This document shows positions 37,106 to 49,844 of a stretch of 64,000 bases of DNA, piece by piece. The notes beneath the pieces were generated by a model that was given only the letters and a program-made list of their open reading frames with translations, made no database searches and had not been told where the DNA came from. Both the position numbers and the translations under genes were made by a program. The DNA is from Panagrolaimus kolymaensis (taxonomy: Eukaryota > Nematoda > Chromadorea > Rhabditida > Panagrolaimidae), in contig JAJQJQ010000057.1 in NCBI GenBank assembly GCA_028622995.1, positions 1,364,001 to 1,428,000 of the forward strand, written 5' to 3'. The stretch's first letter is position 1. Each line of letters starts with the position of its first letter.

Positions 37106-38055
37106 CGTCTCCGCTTTTTTATGCCTCAAATGAAAAGACTATCGTAGTCAAAGATGCCTTTTTTAAAGAGAAAAAAAAATGGACCAAAAGATTTTTAAAG
37201 GTAATAATATTTTTTTCAAACAAAAGATAAAATTTATAATCAGGAAATGTGCCATTTTTATTTGACTTTTTAAAAATTTATAAGCTTTTCTTTAAAAGTA
37301 ATTTTCCCAAAGAAAGATTCTTCCATTGAATGCGAATCCCTCGATGAATGGAAGCATATCGCTATTTCAAAAGGCCGTGAAACTATTCGCTTTTTAAAAT
37401 GCATTTGAATTAAGTCTAATAAGGAAATGCTAATTCCATGGATTTACACTAATTAAAATTTCTAATTTTTTTTAGCAGAAGAGAGATTAATGAGACCGAA
37501 AATCAATATTGAAAATGTTCTTTTTAAAGCCACAAAGATGTTGCCTGTAATACGGAAAATGTCGATGCGAGGATACATTTCAAACTTTCTCTTGGAAACT
37601 TGCTTGATCACGCCTTTTGATTTTCTTTCATTTTAGTTCATATTATTTTTAGGCTCTCATGAATGCTTAATAAATAAAATTGAGAGAGTCAAATAATTTA
37701 TTCCAACTCTTTAAAACTTCCTGCATTTTACTACATATTTACATTGAACTTTTACAACACATTTTCAAAAAAAAATTAAGTTACACCTTTAGCTATTTTA
37801 AAATATTTGTTCCGCATTGTAAAAAAAACTACACACAAACCCTTAAAATAGTAAAACGCTCAATTTAGAAATTTTATATTTGTCTGTCAGAATTTTAATT
37901 TTTTGTTGAATTAAAAACTTCTTTAAAATATTTTTATTAATTTTTAAAACATTTTTTAAAGATACGTTTTTATTTACAAAACTTTTTTATAAGCGGAAAT
38001 AAAAAATGAGACCATATTTGTGGCAAGGTATTGTGCATATTTGGTTTATAAAATT
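37106..38055. other. intergenic region with orphan exon-like open segments
   Basis: Two segments read like coding sequence on the plus strand but cannot be joined into a gene with a start: about 37111-37199 (YASNEKTIVVKDAFFKEKKK) and 37280-37409 (SSIECESLDEWKHIAISKG). A third, 37476-37637, follows a strong TTTTTTTTAG acceptor. See the findings. The rest is AT-rich. Confidence 0.3.
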
Positions 38056-38671
38056 TTAAAGAAATCCAAGTTCTTGCAACCAAACAGCAGCAAAAAGTGC
38101 AATCATAACAAATAATGGAACTGCGATGGCTATGCAAATAATCCATCCAAGTGGCACTAAAACAAAATGGATTTACAAAAATTTATGATTGAAAAAATCT
38201 TACTATTTTCTTTTCCTTTTAAAGATGGAAACATTGCAGTAATTTTTTGTGTTAAATACCCTTCATTATCTCGCTTATTTTGAATGGTATATTGTCCATC
38301 ATATTGAGGTTGGGTTGGTTGAGGTTCAACGTTCAATGAATCATCAAATCTCACCGATGGTGAACGAGATTTTGGTGGTGGTTGTGGTTGTGCAATATAT
38401 GGCCCTCCACAAAATGGTTGACCTGCTTTGGGATCATTTGAAAATGTGCTTGAAGTGTTTCGAATTCCACCTCCAGCAGCTATGGGTGAAGGTTGAGTTG
38501 GAGCTGGCACATATCCAATTGAAGTTCCACGTGGTGGAGTTATGGTTCGCTTTTCATATAATTCATATGTTTCTCTAGATGAAAGTAAAACAGGTTTTGA
38601 TACACTTAAAAAAATTAAAAAAAGATTAAAATGCTAAACAAAAAAGTTGAAAGATTACTTGTAGCTGGTCA
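38056..38671 (-). CDS. small proline-rich tail-anchored membrane protein, unknown
   Basis: The exons are a 14-base first exon 38671..38658, then 38604..38204 and 38156..38056, giving 171 residues. The phases agree, and a TTTTAAG acceptor lies upstream of the ATG. The first 140 residues are disordered and rich in Pro, Gly, Gln and Ser, with a possible SH3-type PQPPPKSRSP stretch. The last 35 residues form one hydrophobic segment (GWIICIAIAVPLFVMIALFA) and a short tail, as in tail-anchored proteins with a cytosolic N-terminus. I do not recognise the family. Confidence 0.6.
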
Positions 38672-40168
38672 TTGTATGTGATTTTGATGAACTCTTAAAA
38701 TGTTTATTTTCAAAAAATACTAAATTTTACACTCTTAAAAAAATTTAATAATAAAAATTGTTAAAAACACGAGATTATTTACGACATACATTTTAGTTGA
38801 AAAAAAGCGATAAACACATTCGAACGACGTAAATGCCAAAGACTCGTATTTGAGAGAGGTCATAAAAATATGGCTATGGTTATAATGATTTACTACTACA
38901 AGCCACTGCCAAGGGCTGCAACTACCGTAATGGCTTTTTTTATTAAGCGTGAAAGCTGGCTGTGAGGAAAGGTTCCGCATAGACATTTATGGAATTTTTT
39001 TCAAATCCTGTCTCAAATTTCTTTTAGAAAATAAAAAGAAAAAAGACATTAAAATTTTTAGAGAAAAAAATCAAGAAAGAATGCAGCGCAAAATGGAACA
39101 ACGATCTTCTTCGGGTGCGCAAATTTTCCACATTTCCTTCCTTTGCGTCGATGAATGAATGAATCCACGTGATTGTAGATGGAATGGTTCAAAAAAAAGA
39201 AAAGACGAGGTCGTATATGCCTGCTTTTTAAAGGATAAATTTGAAAATAATTCTTGTAGAAAAAAAAATAGAAATTATTGCATAATTTTGAGTTTAGTTA
39301 CTTAAAAATAAAAAAACCAAAACAATAATTGCATATCCTAATTATACACGCAATTTTTTTAGCGGTACATTCAAGAACCACGCGATGAAATCGCACATTT
39401 TGGTTATGAATATTTGATTCAAACTATTAATAGCTGCTATTCCAGGAAAAATCAATATCGATTTCTTACTAACTTTTATAGAAAGCTATGTAAATTAAAG
39501 TCTTTGTCATAAAAGTTTAAATCAGCTACAGGAATATTGAACGATCTAATTCAACTATCAAAATTTTAAATCAACAAAAAATAAACAAACAATCACTCAT
39601 GTAACCAAGACAACGACAAAACAGAAGGCTGAAAAATGAATTGGTGGAACAATAATGTTTTTTTCAGGAGAAATAACTCCTTGAAGCGAATAAATTTTTT
39701 TATATTAAAAAATCTTGAACATTTTCACCTCCTTTAAAAAAAGAAAAACAACAACAATCACATGAACGAAAAAACTTTGAAAACTTAAATAAAAATGGGA
39801 GTCAAGAGGAAGAAAAAAAGAGAATAAAAAAGAAGATGAGCGACAGTGGTGAATTTTTTTTCTTCTTCTGACGATGATGCCTCTCCTCGTTATTTTGAGA
39901 AAAACCGGTTCTGGAACTCGGCCGGCCGAATCATGCCTGAAAATGGAAAAAAGAAAAAGAGAGAATGCAAAAACAACACTAAAAATGCTAAAACACACTG
40001 CAAAAATATTTGCTTTGTTTCCAAAAAAATTTTACGTTTTAAAACAAAACAAAAAAGTTTATTATTTTTTTGAGAGCGTCCAAAAACAACAAAAATTATA
40101 AGTAAGGCAGGTAGGCAAAATTTAATGATACACAAATAATCAAAAATCTTAAAGTTTCATTAATGAAT
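38672..40168. other. intergenic region
   Basis: About 1.5 kb of AT-rich DNA. Simple-sequence and A-rich stretches are common at 39700-40100. No gene or RNA signal is seen. It contains the promoter of the tail-anchored gene and the 3' end of the SRE gene. Confidence 0.4.
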
Positions 40169-42733
40169 TCAGTGCCGAGAAATAGATTGGGTCATTTCCC
40201 AAGCATTTTTAAGAGATTGAAAATGCATATCTACGGTTGACATAACCGCATAAACTTGACCACCTGATCGAGTGGCGCGAGAATGTAATGTTTCTGTGTC
40301 GGAACTGGATACTAAATTGGTTGCTGTTGCTAATAATGCAACCAGTTGATTACGAAATGCACAGTGACCCTGAAAAAAAAATTAAAATTAATATAATGTC
40401 ACTAAAATAAAAAATCAACTTACTCTTGCAACAATGATTGGTACAATCAAAGATCGAACGGATAAAACAAAATCAAAAATTCGAATATTAATTAAATGCA
40501 AATGATATGAAAGTAATAAAATTACCATACACGTACAACTTGTTAACGTAAGAAATGATATGACGGGCAATAAAAATCTTGTGGATTTTATATTTTCTTT
40601 TATCTAAAAATATATACATAATTTATTACTTTGAAGAAAAAAACTTTGATCAAAGTTAGTTGTAAAAAAATAAATACAAGTTTTATGACTACTTTTTAAG
40701 AAAACTCTCAAACAAGCTGCGAAAAAATTATTGAGACGTCACAAAAATAGAAAAATAAATCTAATTTAATTTAAATTAAATTATTTTTTGAATTTAGTAT
40801 TTATTTATTTAATCAATTTTGGGAACTAAAAATGAAAGCAAAAATAAAAAATGAGGCACAAACCTGGTAACGTCGAGAAAGGGTATGCTTTTTAGCAATC
40901 CATTTTTGCATTCGCTCTTTTCGTCTTTGTCGAAGACGAAGATATAAAATAATCATACTCTAAAAAAATTTTAAAATTAAAATACAAAATAAAAACAAAT
41001 TCATTTCACAGCTTTTCTGAGAACCCAAAGTAAGTAATTTTCTAATGAGACTACTACAAAAACTTTCATCACAATACATTTGGTCAACTATTTTCTTGTT
41101 AATGCAAATCGTCACAAAGTTTATAATAAGTTTAACCCTTCAACAAAAAACAACTTTGAACATGTTTTAAAAAAAGTAATAATATCTAAATAGATTTTCA
41201 TCTATTAAGAAATAATGGAATTCGGTGATTACGACATAAAAATATTTTAGGAACCAAAAATTTAAAGTTCAAAAACCTTAAGAGTATACTGCCACTTTGG
41301 TTCATGTACATTTGCTTTGTTTTTATTCTTTGTTTCAGTTATAAATAAAAGCTCCGAGAAGTTGGAAAAAAGGAAATAAAAAATTGAGGACTTTAATGTT
41401 CAAAAATCCAAGTACACGCAATATGTATCGTTTCATTTCTTCTCAAGCTTTTGCTTACAAAAAACTGATGATGACGACAGCGAAGAAAGAAAAGAATTAA
41501 AAAATAGACACAGGTGAAAAGTTTTTTCCTTAAATAAAATTAAAACTATTGATACCTTTTTATCTTTTTTATATTTTTAGTTAAAGTTTTTAAATATCAC
41601 GCAATCCTTCATTTTGCTTATGCTTTTGTTTTTCATGGTTTAGAAAAAAATAAAAATAAATAAAACTTACAATGGTTGCAGAAATCCAAATAAATAAAAC
41701 AACTCCTAATACAAAAATAAATGGAATTACATCTAAAAATGGTAATCAATGAATTGTGTGGTAAAGTGAAGTTAAGCTTTAAAGGATAGGGTTTTATAAC
41801 TAAAATCTAAATTTGTGGCGTGATCCGATAAGCAAGTATCTTTTCAGAAATTAGTGTCAAGAATTATTTTAGCTATAGCTTCGTTTGATATAAAAAACAT
41901 ACCAAAATTTAAACTATAAATAACCAATAAAGAAGATAATAACCATCCAATAAAAATAACACAAATAGGAATAATATTAAATTTAACTTTTTCATATTTT
42001 TTAGAAAATTTTGCTGCACACGATCTTTCACCAACTATAGCAAAAACAGTGAAAGATTCTTGAAACAATGCAATATATCGTAACATATATATCCAATTAA
42101 TGAATTGATAGGATAAATAAAATTTATACAAATGATATAAAATAATTATTAATCTTAGTGATGTATAAATCATTAAAGTTATCACCAAATTCTAAAAACA
42201 ATATGGTGTTTAAAAAAATAGTTATAACTTTTTATAATTAATAAGATTATAGCCACAAAATTTGTTTGGTAATTTTCTGTTTTATTTTTTAATAAGCATC
42301 AACCAAGCGAAAAAAAAAAGGGTAAAAGATTAAGAAAATCATTGAGCGTTAAGAAAGTTAGAAAGTTTCAACAACCAAAAATTGATTTTGTCACATTAGT
42401 TTAGTCTTGCAGAAACTTTAAAATTAATAAACTTTAAAATATATTAGAAAAATTACAGAAAGAAATAAGGGCATTCATTGTGAGGCACAAGCTTTCATAG
42501 TGGAAGGAATCCTCGGAAGTGCTACTATTATCACTTTTTTTAAAATTTGAAATACTCACCATCATTAAAATCCATAAATGCACATGAAATGGATAAGTTC
42601 GAAATAAAATAATAATTAATAAAACACAAAATAATTGTGTAACTAATGCAATGCCCAATTCAACTAATTCAGTACCAGAAAAATTTAAATCTTTTGAAAT
42701 TAATGATGATATAGTCAGATTTAATTCTGACAT
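40169..42733 (-). CDS. serpentine chemoreceptor of class E (SRE), 7TM GPCR
   Basis: The exons are 42733..42560, 42191..41903, 41732..41671, 40959..40864, 40603..40424 and 40369..40169, giving 333 residues with all phases closing. Hydrophobic segments can be counted in the order of a seven-TM protein. Family marks are the TM3 end ESFTVFAIVGERSCAAKF followed by YEKVKFNIIPI, and, before TM6, HTLSRRYQIKENIKSTRFLL, which is close to the SRE consensus of a LSxRYQLxENI block. Several introns are unusually long for this genome. SRE receptors act in chemosensory neurons; the ligand is unknown. The C-terminal tail ends AWEMTQSISRH. Confidence 0.8.
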
Positions 42734-44169
42734 TTATATTTTAAATAAAAATAAAATTCTATAAAAATTAAATAATAAATTTAGGACAAAGTTTGTTTTA
42801 AAGCAAAAAATAATTTTATAATTAAAATAATGCCAAGACGCGAAAGGGTTGCATTAAAAAAATACTAATTACAAGAAAAAAAAGAAACCGAGTGGAAAGA
42901 AAAGATAAAACTTAATAAGAAATAAGAAGAAAAAAGCTTGTTTTACCTTTGCCCTAAATGAAAACGAGTAGTACCTCGCTTCCTTTTGACTACGGCAGCG
43001 TCGAAAACTAACGGCTTTTCTTTCTTCTTACCTACCATTGCAACAACAAAAGCAGCAGCTTCCCATCGTCGTCGGCAGCAGTAGCATAAGCAGCAGTAAA
43101 AAAATAAAAAACAGGCGTGGCATGGTAGAGGTTTACAAGTAATATTATTACTTCTATCAACTTTGTGTCCTTTTTTCTCATTTGTATATTTGGAAAAAAA
43201 ACTATTTTTTAAACAAATTATTAATAGAAAAAAAATTTACACACGAAACAAAAGAATAGTAACTGTAAAAACTGAATCAAAAAAATTTGTGGTCTTTTTT
43301 GATGATATTTTTTATACTGTTTAATAAATTTGATTCAAAAACACAACAAAAAAAACTACGACGTTATTTAATTTGATTAAACAAAAAATAAGGTCAAATT
43401 TATTTATGATGACGGAATCCATACAATTCAACAACAACAATAAATAAATCTTTTTATATCGTAGTAGTTTATATCGCGTGCTTTTTTTGGATAAACACAT
43501 ACATAATAAAATTGAATTTCAAGCCTTTTTAAATTTTACATTTAAGTGAAAAAAATGAATTTATTGTAATAAAAATGCCAAAAAAAGGACTCTAAAAATA
43601 ATACCATGAGATTTAAGGGGCGGATAGATTCGTCGTAGACGTTGTTAATGTCCGCCACACCAACGTCATCAAATCATATTCAAGTTTCGTGAGAAATTTA
43701 ATTAAAATTGTCTGAAGAAACAAAAACTTTTAGGATGAAACAAAAGATTTTTTAATTTGAAAAAAGTAAAATTTGGAACCTTTTTAAAGCTCATTTGAAA
43801 AATGTTTCTTTAACTTCGTCATTTCTTTTTTTGTGGCATTTTAACAATTTTTCTTTTAATATTTTTATATATTTTTACACCTGCGAAAAAGCAAGCTTCC
43901 ATATGTATCAAAATAAAAAGACAGCATGTGAAAATGATCCTTTTGAAAGCTCTTTCATTCTCGATATTTTTATATGTATGTGTATAGTTTATATATGTAC
44001 GTCAACAAAAAATTACAGTATGATGTGAATTTGAGTTTTAGAAAAATTATGATTAAACTTGATTCCATTAATTTATTTATATTTTTTATTTTTCAACAAC
44101 AACAAAAAATTACACAGTTATTAATTTAAGGATTATTATTAAGACGAGTTCTATGAAATTTTTGTTCGA
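42734..44169. other. intergenic region upstream of the SRE gene
   Basis: AT-rich sequence with a CAG/CAA-rich patch at about 43040-43100 and a small GC-rich patch at 43617-43670. No gene is recognised. Confidence 0.4.
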
Positions 44170-45154
44170 GTTTGGTAGACAAATTTTTTTGATTGATTTT
44201 TTTGACCAGGATTGTTCAGAATGGTGTAAAAATGTATAAAAATGGAGTAGGACCTTCAGAAAGTCATCTGGATATTTATAATTAAACAATTTCATGTTGG
44301 GACTCCGCGTCGCAAAACTATTTACTGATATCATATTTTTTTTATTCTTCTTGATTTAATTAGGTATTCGAGGATGGCGAATCTGATGGTAATGCTATTT
44401 TTTTAAAACACCTTTGTTATTATGGAGTTACACCACTACCACATACTTAAAATCTACATAACTTTTTACTGGCTTCTGACCTGTGGAAGTTAACTATACC
44501 ATAATATTGTATAAGTATTTAGCTTTAATATCCTTTATCTACATTTTCCTGGATGATGCCGGAACATCAATTGCCAAAGCAAAACATGTATGAGATTACA
44601 ATTTGTTTGTGGGGAAAATGGTTTTTTTCTTTCTCTTCTTTTTCTTTCATCAAAAACTTTTAGAACAAAACGCCAAAAACCAAAAGAAGAGAAAGAAAAA
44701 AACCATTTTCCCCACAAACAAATTGTAATCTCATACATGTTTTGCTTTGGCAATTGATGTTCCGGCATCATCCAGGAAAATGTAGATAAAGGATATTAAA
44801 GCTAAATACTTATACAATATTATGGTATAGTTAACTTCCACAGGTCAGAAGCCAGTAAAAAGTTATGTAGATTTTAAGTATGTGGTAGTGGTGTAACTCC
44901 ATAATAACAAAGGTGTTTTAAAAAAATAGCATTACCATCAGATTCGCCATCCTCGAATACCTAATTAAATCAAGAAGAATAAAAAAAATATGATATTAGT
45001 AAATAGTTTTGCGACGCGGAGTCCCAACATGAAATTGTTTAATTATAAATATCCAGATGACTTTCTGAAGGTCCTACTCCATTTTTATACATTTTTACAC
45101 CATTCTGAACAATCCTGGTCAAAAAAATCAATCAAAAAAATTTGTCTACCAAAC
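44170..45154. mobile_element. 985-base near-perfect inverted repeat (fold-back or MITE-like element)
   Basis: Two arms of about 470 bases face each other around a loop of about 40 bases centred at 44662. The outer ends are TTTGGTAGACAAA and its complement. The arms match by eye almost base for base. One clear difference is G at 44327 against T at 44997, which would still form a G-U pair. No transposase frame is present. Such structures arise from fold-back elements or MITEs, or from a recent inverted duplication. If transcribed, the RNA would be a long hairpin and a source of small RNAs. I could not identify a flanking target-site duplication. Confidence 0.75.
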
Positions 45155-45462
45155 GCCTTTTGAAAATTAAAAAAAATTCAGAGAATCCGTCTTAAAATGA
45201 CAGAAGCAGAAGAAGATAGCAAGGAATTATTTAATTATTAAAAGGAAAAATGGTATCATGCATTGTTGAGATTCGAACAACAGACCTCTCCAATTACAAT
45301 TTCCAAAGTGTAAATGTTTTTTTAAAAACATGCCTCGAACTTACTTACGTTGCTTAGAAAGTAACGATTATCCGCTGTTTGAATATCTATGAAAACATTT
45401 TTTCTTTCTTTAAAATTAATTTTTTACATTTTGCGTTATTACAATAATTTCTTTGTTCTTTT
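45155..45462. other. intergenic region
   Basis: This contains a short tRNA-like fragment near 45245-45300 on the minus strand (GTTCGAATC near 45270), not a functional tRNA. Otherwise AT-rich, with the 3' end of the M20 gene. Confidence 0.3.
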
Positions 45463-47294
45463 TTATCGTTTTAAAATTTTTTTAACTAAATCAACTAAAA
45501 CATTAACTGATTCTTCAAGTTCATGAATGGGTATAAATTCTTTTTGTGAATGAGCATTTTTAATTGAACCCGGGCCAAAAAGAAATGCACCTTTTAAATG
45601 ATTTCGATAATCAAAATATGGTATATCCGTATTAAATGCAACCGGATGTGTTTCATATGGTAATGGAGGCTCTAAAATAAATTAATTTTCATTTTTTTCA
45701 ATTAGTGAAGGGAAAAAATAGAGCGGAAAAGTATAATTATTTTCATTTCTTTTAAGCTTGCATTAAAAACTTAAAGATGCTTCACCCACTTTTTAATATT
45801 ACTTACTTGTTAGAAGTACAGGTTCATTAAAACCAAGAATTTCAATTTCAACACGATTTGAGACAATTTTCTTAACATTTTCAAGTAAATCTTTTGCTGA
45901 ATGAGTGACTCGAAAAAATAATGAAGCCGATGCGGATTCAGCTAAAGCATTTAAAGCTTGTCCACCTTCAATTAATCCTATGTTTAAAGTAGTTGCGCCA
46001 AGTTGAGAATCCGATGGCCAATTTTGCTTTCGAATATCTTCCAAAACATTTAATAATTTTTCTATCGCACTTTCACCCAATTCTGGATACCCCGAATGAG
46101 CTGCTACACCTTTTGCTATAAGCTTTAACTAAAAACAACACAAATTTAGAAGAAAAAATAGGTAGCAATTATTTTAGATTCATGCTTCAATAAATGAACT
46201 AACCTTTACGGCACCTTTTTGTATACTTGCAAACTTCATTTCCGTTGGTTCACCAACAATTAAATATTCGGGCTTTAAAATGAATTTATTTGCTTCCTGT
46301 AATTAATTAAAATTTATTCGTCTGCAAAAACAAATTTTAAAACATTTTTTGTTCATTCATTTGCCTTTTTACTTAGTCATTCTCATACATATCATCTCAT
46401 CCCGCCAGTTATAAGAATTTTTTAAAGAAAACAAAACAAAATAAGCAGCAGGAGGACGAAAACTACAAAAACGTTTCTAAAGTGTGATTAAGAAAATTTA
46501 AGTTATTTTTCTTTTTATAATTTAAAGATCTGTTTCTTATATTTCGAAAAGTGTTATGTCAAAACTTCTGTTTTGTTAACGTTGCAAAAAACATTGAACC
46601 GAATGAAGAAAGCTAATTAAAAAAAGAGAAGAAAACATGAGTAATGTCTATGACTATTCAAAGAATGCTATGATTAATAAACATTTCCAATAAAAGAGAT
46701 ATCGCAAATTTAATAAAATAATGTTATCAATGCAACGAATTTCGGTAAAGAGTGTTTTAAAAGAAAGTTCTATCCATCATTTAGGATATTTTCCGCTTTT
46801 GTTTCGATAACAACCTTTAATTGTAAACCAAATAATTTTAGAATTTTTAAAATTCTTACTTTCATTCCAACATGATCAGTTTCTTCCCCAACAACGAGTA
46901 ATAAACCTAGTTGTGAGGCCATCGAAGGTTCCTCGTTTACGATGCGGCGAAGAGCAAAAATTTGACTTGCAATTTGTCCTTTTGCATCATTTGAACCTCT
47001 TCCATAAATATTTTTATCATCACGTTTGGGTGGAATAAATGGCGGTACCGTATCCAAATGGGTATTGAAAAGCACTCGAGGTCCAGGAGGTTCAAATTGT
47101 CCAAAAGTTGCTAAAATATTGAATCGATGAGAATGCTGTGGAATGGGTTGAACAATAATATTGAAGCCTTCATGTTTGAGAAATTCTTTAATTGCAAATG
47201 AAAGATTTCCTTCTTTCATGGTTGTGGAATCAATTGCCATTAAAGCCATGAGAAAGGCAGATATATCATGTTTGGATGAAATTAAATCTTCCAT
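45463..47294 (-). CDS. M20 family metallopeptidase (ArgE/DapE/ACY1-like deacylase)
   Basis: The exons are 47294..46860, 46296..46204, 46128..45807 and 45671..45463, giving 352 residues. The metal-binding and catalytic motifs are all present: THLDTVPP (His79, Asp81), GRGSNDAKG (Asp103), VVGEETDH (Glu137 catalytic, Glu138), LIVGEPTE (Glu161) and a late His324 in NAHSQKEF. The dimerisation lid includes LIAKGVAAHSGYPELG. The fold is that of zinc aminoacylases and N-acyl amino acid deacylases such as acetylornithine deacetylase and DapE. The exact substrate is not evident. No signal peptide is present, so a cytosolic enzyme is likely. Confidence 0.9.
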
Positions 47295-48539
47295 AATGAT
47301 TTTTTTGAATGATTTACCTGTAAAGTGTAATAATTGTTGATTGGCATGTAAAAATAAAAAAGAGAAACTCCAAGAGGATTGGTGCTCGATGTCTTAAAAA
47401 AGGGAAGAGCAAAAAACAGCAATAAAAGGTAATTTCCTCGTATTTTAGAATTAGGACAATGGTTTGACAAAACAGCCAAAGCTGCTGAAAAGAGAGAACG
47501 CGCAAAAGGTAAACAATAATAATAATAATGCGAAAAAGCGCATTTCCCATCTTTTTTTTGGTCTCTCAGCATCGCTTTGTTACTACTCGAGTCAAGGACA
47601 TTGTAGTCAAAACTTTCGCTTTTTATAATAATAAAAAACAATGGGACATCATCACATTGATCTGATAATTGTTTCCATTGGTATATTAATCATTTTAAAC
47701 TTTTTTTTTAAATGCGAGATTTTTATCATTTTTTAAGAGTTTGGAAAACATTTGAAAAAGTTTTAAAAACGTCTTTCATGAAATCATCAATCATCGGTGT
47801 CCTTTTTTAAGTCATATAAAAAAACTGTGATAATACTATTTTTAATTGAAAAAAAAAATGAGAAGAGATTTTTGATACGACTGCTTCCCAAAAACAAGCC
47901 AACTCAATGAATGAATGACCATTTTATGTACGAAGATTGGGTTTTAATTTTCCCTTTTTCTCTTTCTTTTTGTTTGGACATAGGCAAATGAATTTTTGTT
48001 TGTTTGAAAAGCAATTGGTCTTTCTTTAAAAAATGTTTGAAAATGAGGCAAAACAATTGCAATTGCAGCCAACCCAAAGCAACCAATTTTTTGGTACAAA
48101 GCATTAAGAATTTGTGAAATGAAAAGAAATAGTTTAAAAAAAAGAAGATTAGATAGATGAATTAAGCAAGAGTTGGACCTCTCTCTTGGAAAATACCTAT
48201 TATGCAGGAATTACTGTATGTAAATATTCATTCTTTTTTTTGCTTCAAAACAAGTTCGAAAAAAAAAACGATAAAAGATTCTTTCAGTTAATGTTTAAGT
48301 TTTGGCTAAACTTTTATGGAATATAATATTTTTGTATCACAAATTTATGTAAGATAAACATTTTATAAACGAAATGGTGTCGTTATAAAACATTATTATT
48401 TACCATTAGTTTTCGTTAATTGAACCAAAAAAAAGCAGCATGTCACAATTCTTTTGCCAATAATTAAAGTAGTGTTAATCCCAAAAGAAATGAAAAAGTT
48501 CAAGAAAAAAAACATTGACTGGTGGCTGTTGTGTTTCAT
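47295..48539. other. intergenic region
   Basis: AT-rich with no convincing gene. Open frames on both strands are short and lack splice structure. Confidence 0.4.
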
Positions 48540-48945
48540 TGCATCCATGCATGCCGTATTCATTGCAATTTTTTGTAATTCCTCCAATTCCTCAAATTGT
48601 TTCACCTAATAACGTTATGTCCGATGAACCCCTTGTTCTTTTTCCTAATGGTGCTGAACTTGGTTTTACTACAAATGAATTCATTTGATTTCGACAATTT
48701 GCTTAACTCTAGTGGATTTCCATCTCCTCCTAGTGATCACGGTTTTCCTCAACAACAACTCACTCTCTTGAACATACTCATCCTCAAGCTGTTTTCAAAG
48801 ATTCATTGTATCCGTCGCCAACTACAGCAATTCCATCTATGGTTTCTCAACAAAGAGCTAAAACTTCACATTTAACGGGACTTCATCAACTTCAAAATAC
48901 ATCTTTTCCAACAAAGAGTTTTAATAATCGCCCCGAGCATTAAAT
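48540..48945 (+). pseudogene. broken gene fragment with two frame changes
   Basis: Three consecutive stretches read as ordinary protein in three different frames. The first is IVSPNNVMSDEPLVLFPNGA (from about 48595). The second is NSFDFDNLLNSSGFPSPPSD (from about 48684). The third is HSLEHTHPQAVFKDSLYPSP onward to RPEH and a stop at 48943. No splice sites explain the changes, so single-base deletions or insertions near 48680 and 48765 are likely. The content resembles a transcription factor activation region, but I do not recognise the parent. Confidence 0.45.
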
Positions 48946-49844
48946 GTTATTATTGTATAATTTTAAGCTTAAAAAGTTATTCATTTTTCCTTTGTTTCCA
49001 TGCAATTCCTGTTATTGTTTAGTCTTGTTTAACGGGAATTTTTTGTATGTTGTCCTTCTAATTGTTTTATTATTTTCATCAATACAAAATAATACGCGTT
49101 TTTTTGTTGTTGTGTGATTTAAATTTAGTAAAAATTGCGATGTTTTATGAAAACGACTATCAAACAATGGGCAGTATACATGGAATGTTCAACATTGAAG
49201 TTAAAGCAAGAATTTGTTGATGCTTGCTCTTCGTCAGCCCATAATAATCGAGGCCTCATTCCACCACAAAAAAATCAAGTCGTGAAAAACAATAAAAAAA
49301 ATCATGTTTTGAAAATGGAAAAGAAAGTTGATTAAAGAAGTTAGCATTGCTCATTGAAAGAATGCCAATTAAAATCCTTAAAATTATGTGTTCATAATTA
49401 ATATACAAATGGAAGCAATGATATAATAATTCTCTACTGTATATTTGCTTTAATGATTCAAAAGAGAAATAAAAAAATTATTATGGCTTAATAAAAGAAA
49501 ATGTTTCAAAAATTCCAGCTTTAACTTTTTTTTTTAGGAAATTACCTAATGTAAAATTTAATAATCACAGCGGATAAATGTTTTATTGAAGCCGATGCAA
49601 AATAAAAAAATAAGCACCGTTTTTGAATTTAGCTTGACTCGTACGCAACAGAAAAAAAATTCCCAATCTCTTGATGCGAAAACATCTTTTTTCACGTTCA
49701 TTTTTTTGCTGCAAATATTTTTTTTCTTCTTCATTTCTTGTGAACACATTTGTTTGACATTTTTGGATGCGTGCTTCTACGTATTTTTTAGTCTTAAACT
49801 TATTAACTAAACCTTTTTAGAACTAACAACACTAACAAAAAATT
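48946..49844. other. intergenic region upstream of the KH-PTP gene
   Basis: AT-rich. A short frame at 49138-49218 (MFYENDYQTMGSIHGMFNIE) may be part of the broken gene upstream. A TTTTTAG acceptor at 49820 precedes the next start, as expected for trans-splicing. Confidence 0.35.

Noticed and set aside
43617..43660. GC-rich hairpin GGCGGA / TCCGCC
   Set aside because: Only a six-base stem with a long loop; no RNA family recognised.
45245..45300. Possible tRNA with GTTCGAATC
   Set aside because: The T-arm, D-arm and acceptor stem do not form a cloverleaf.
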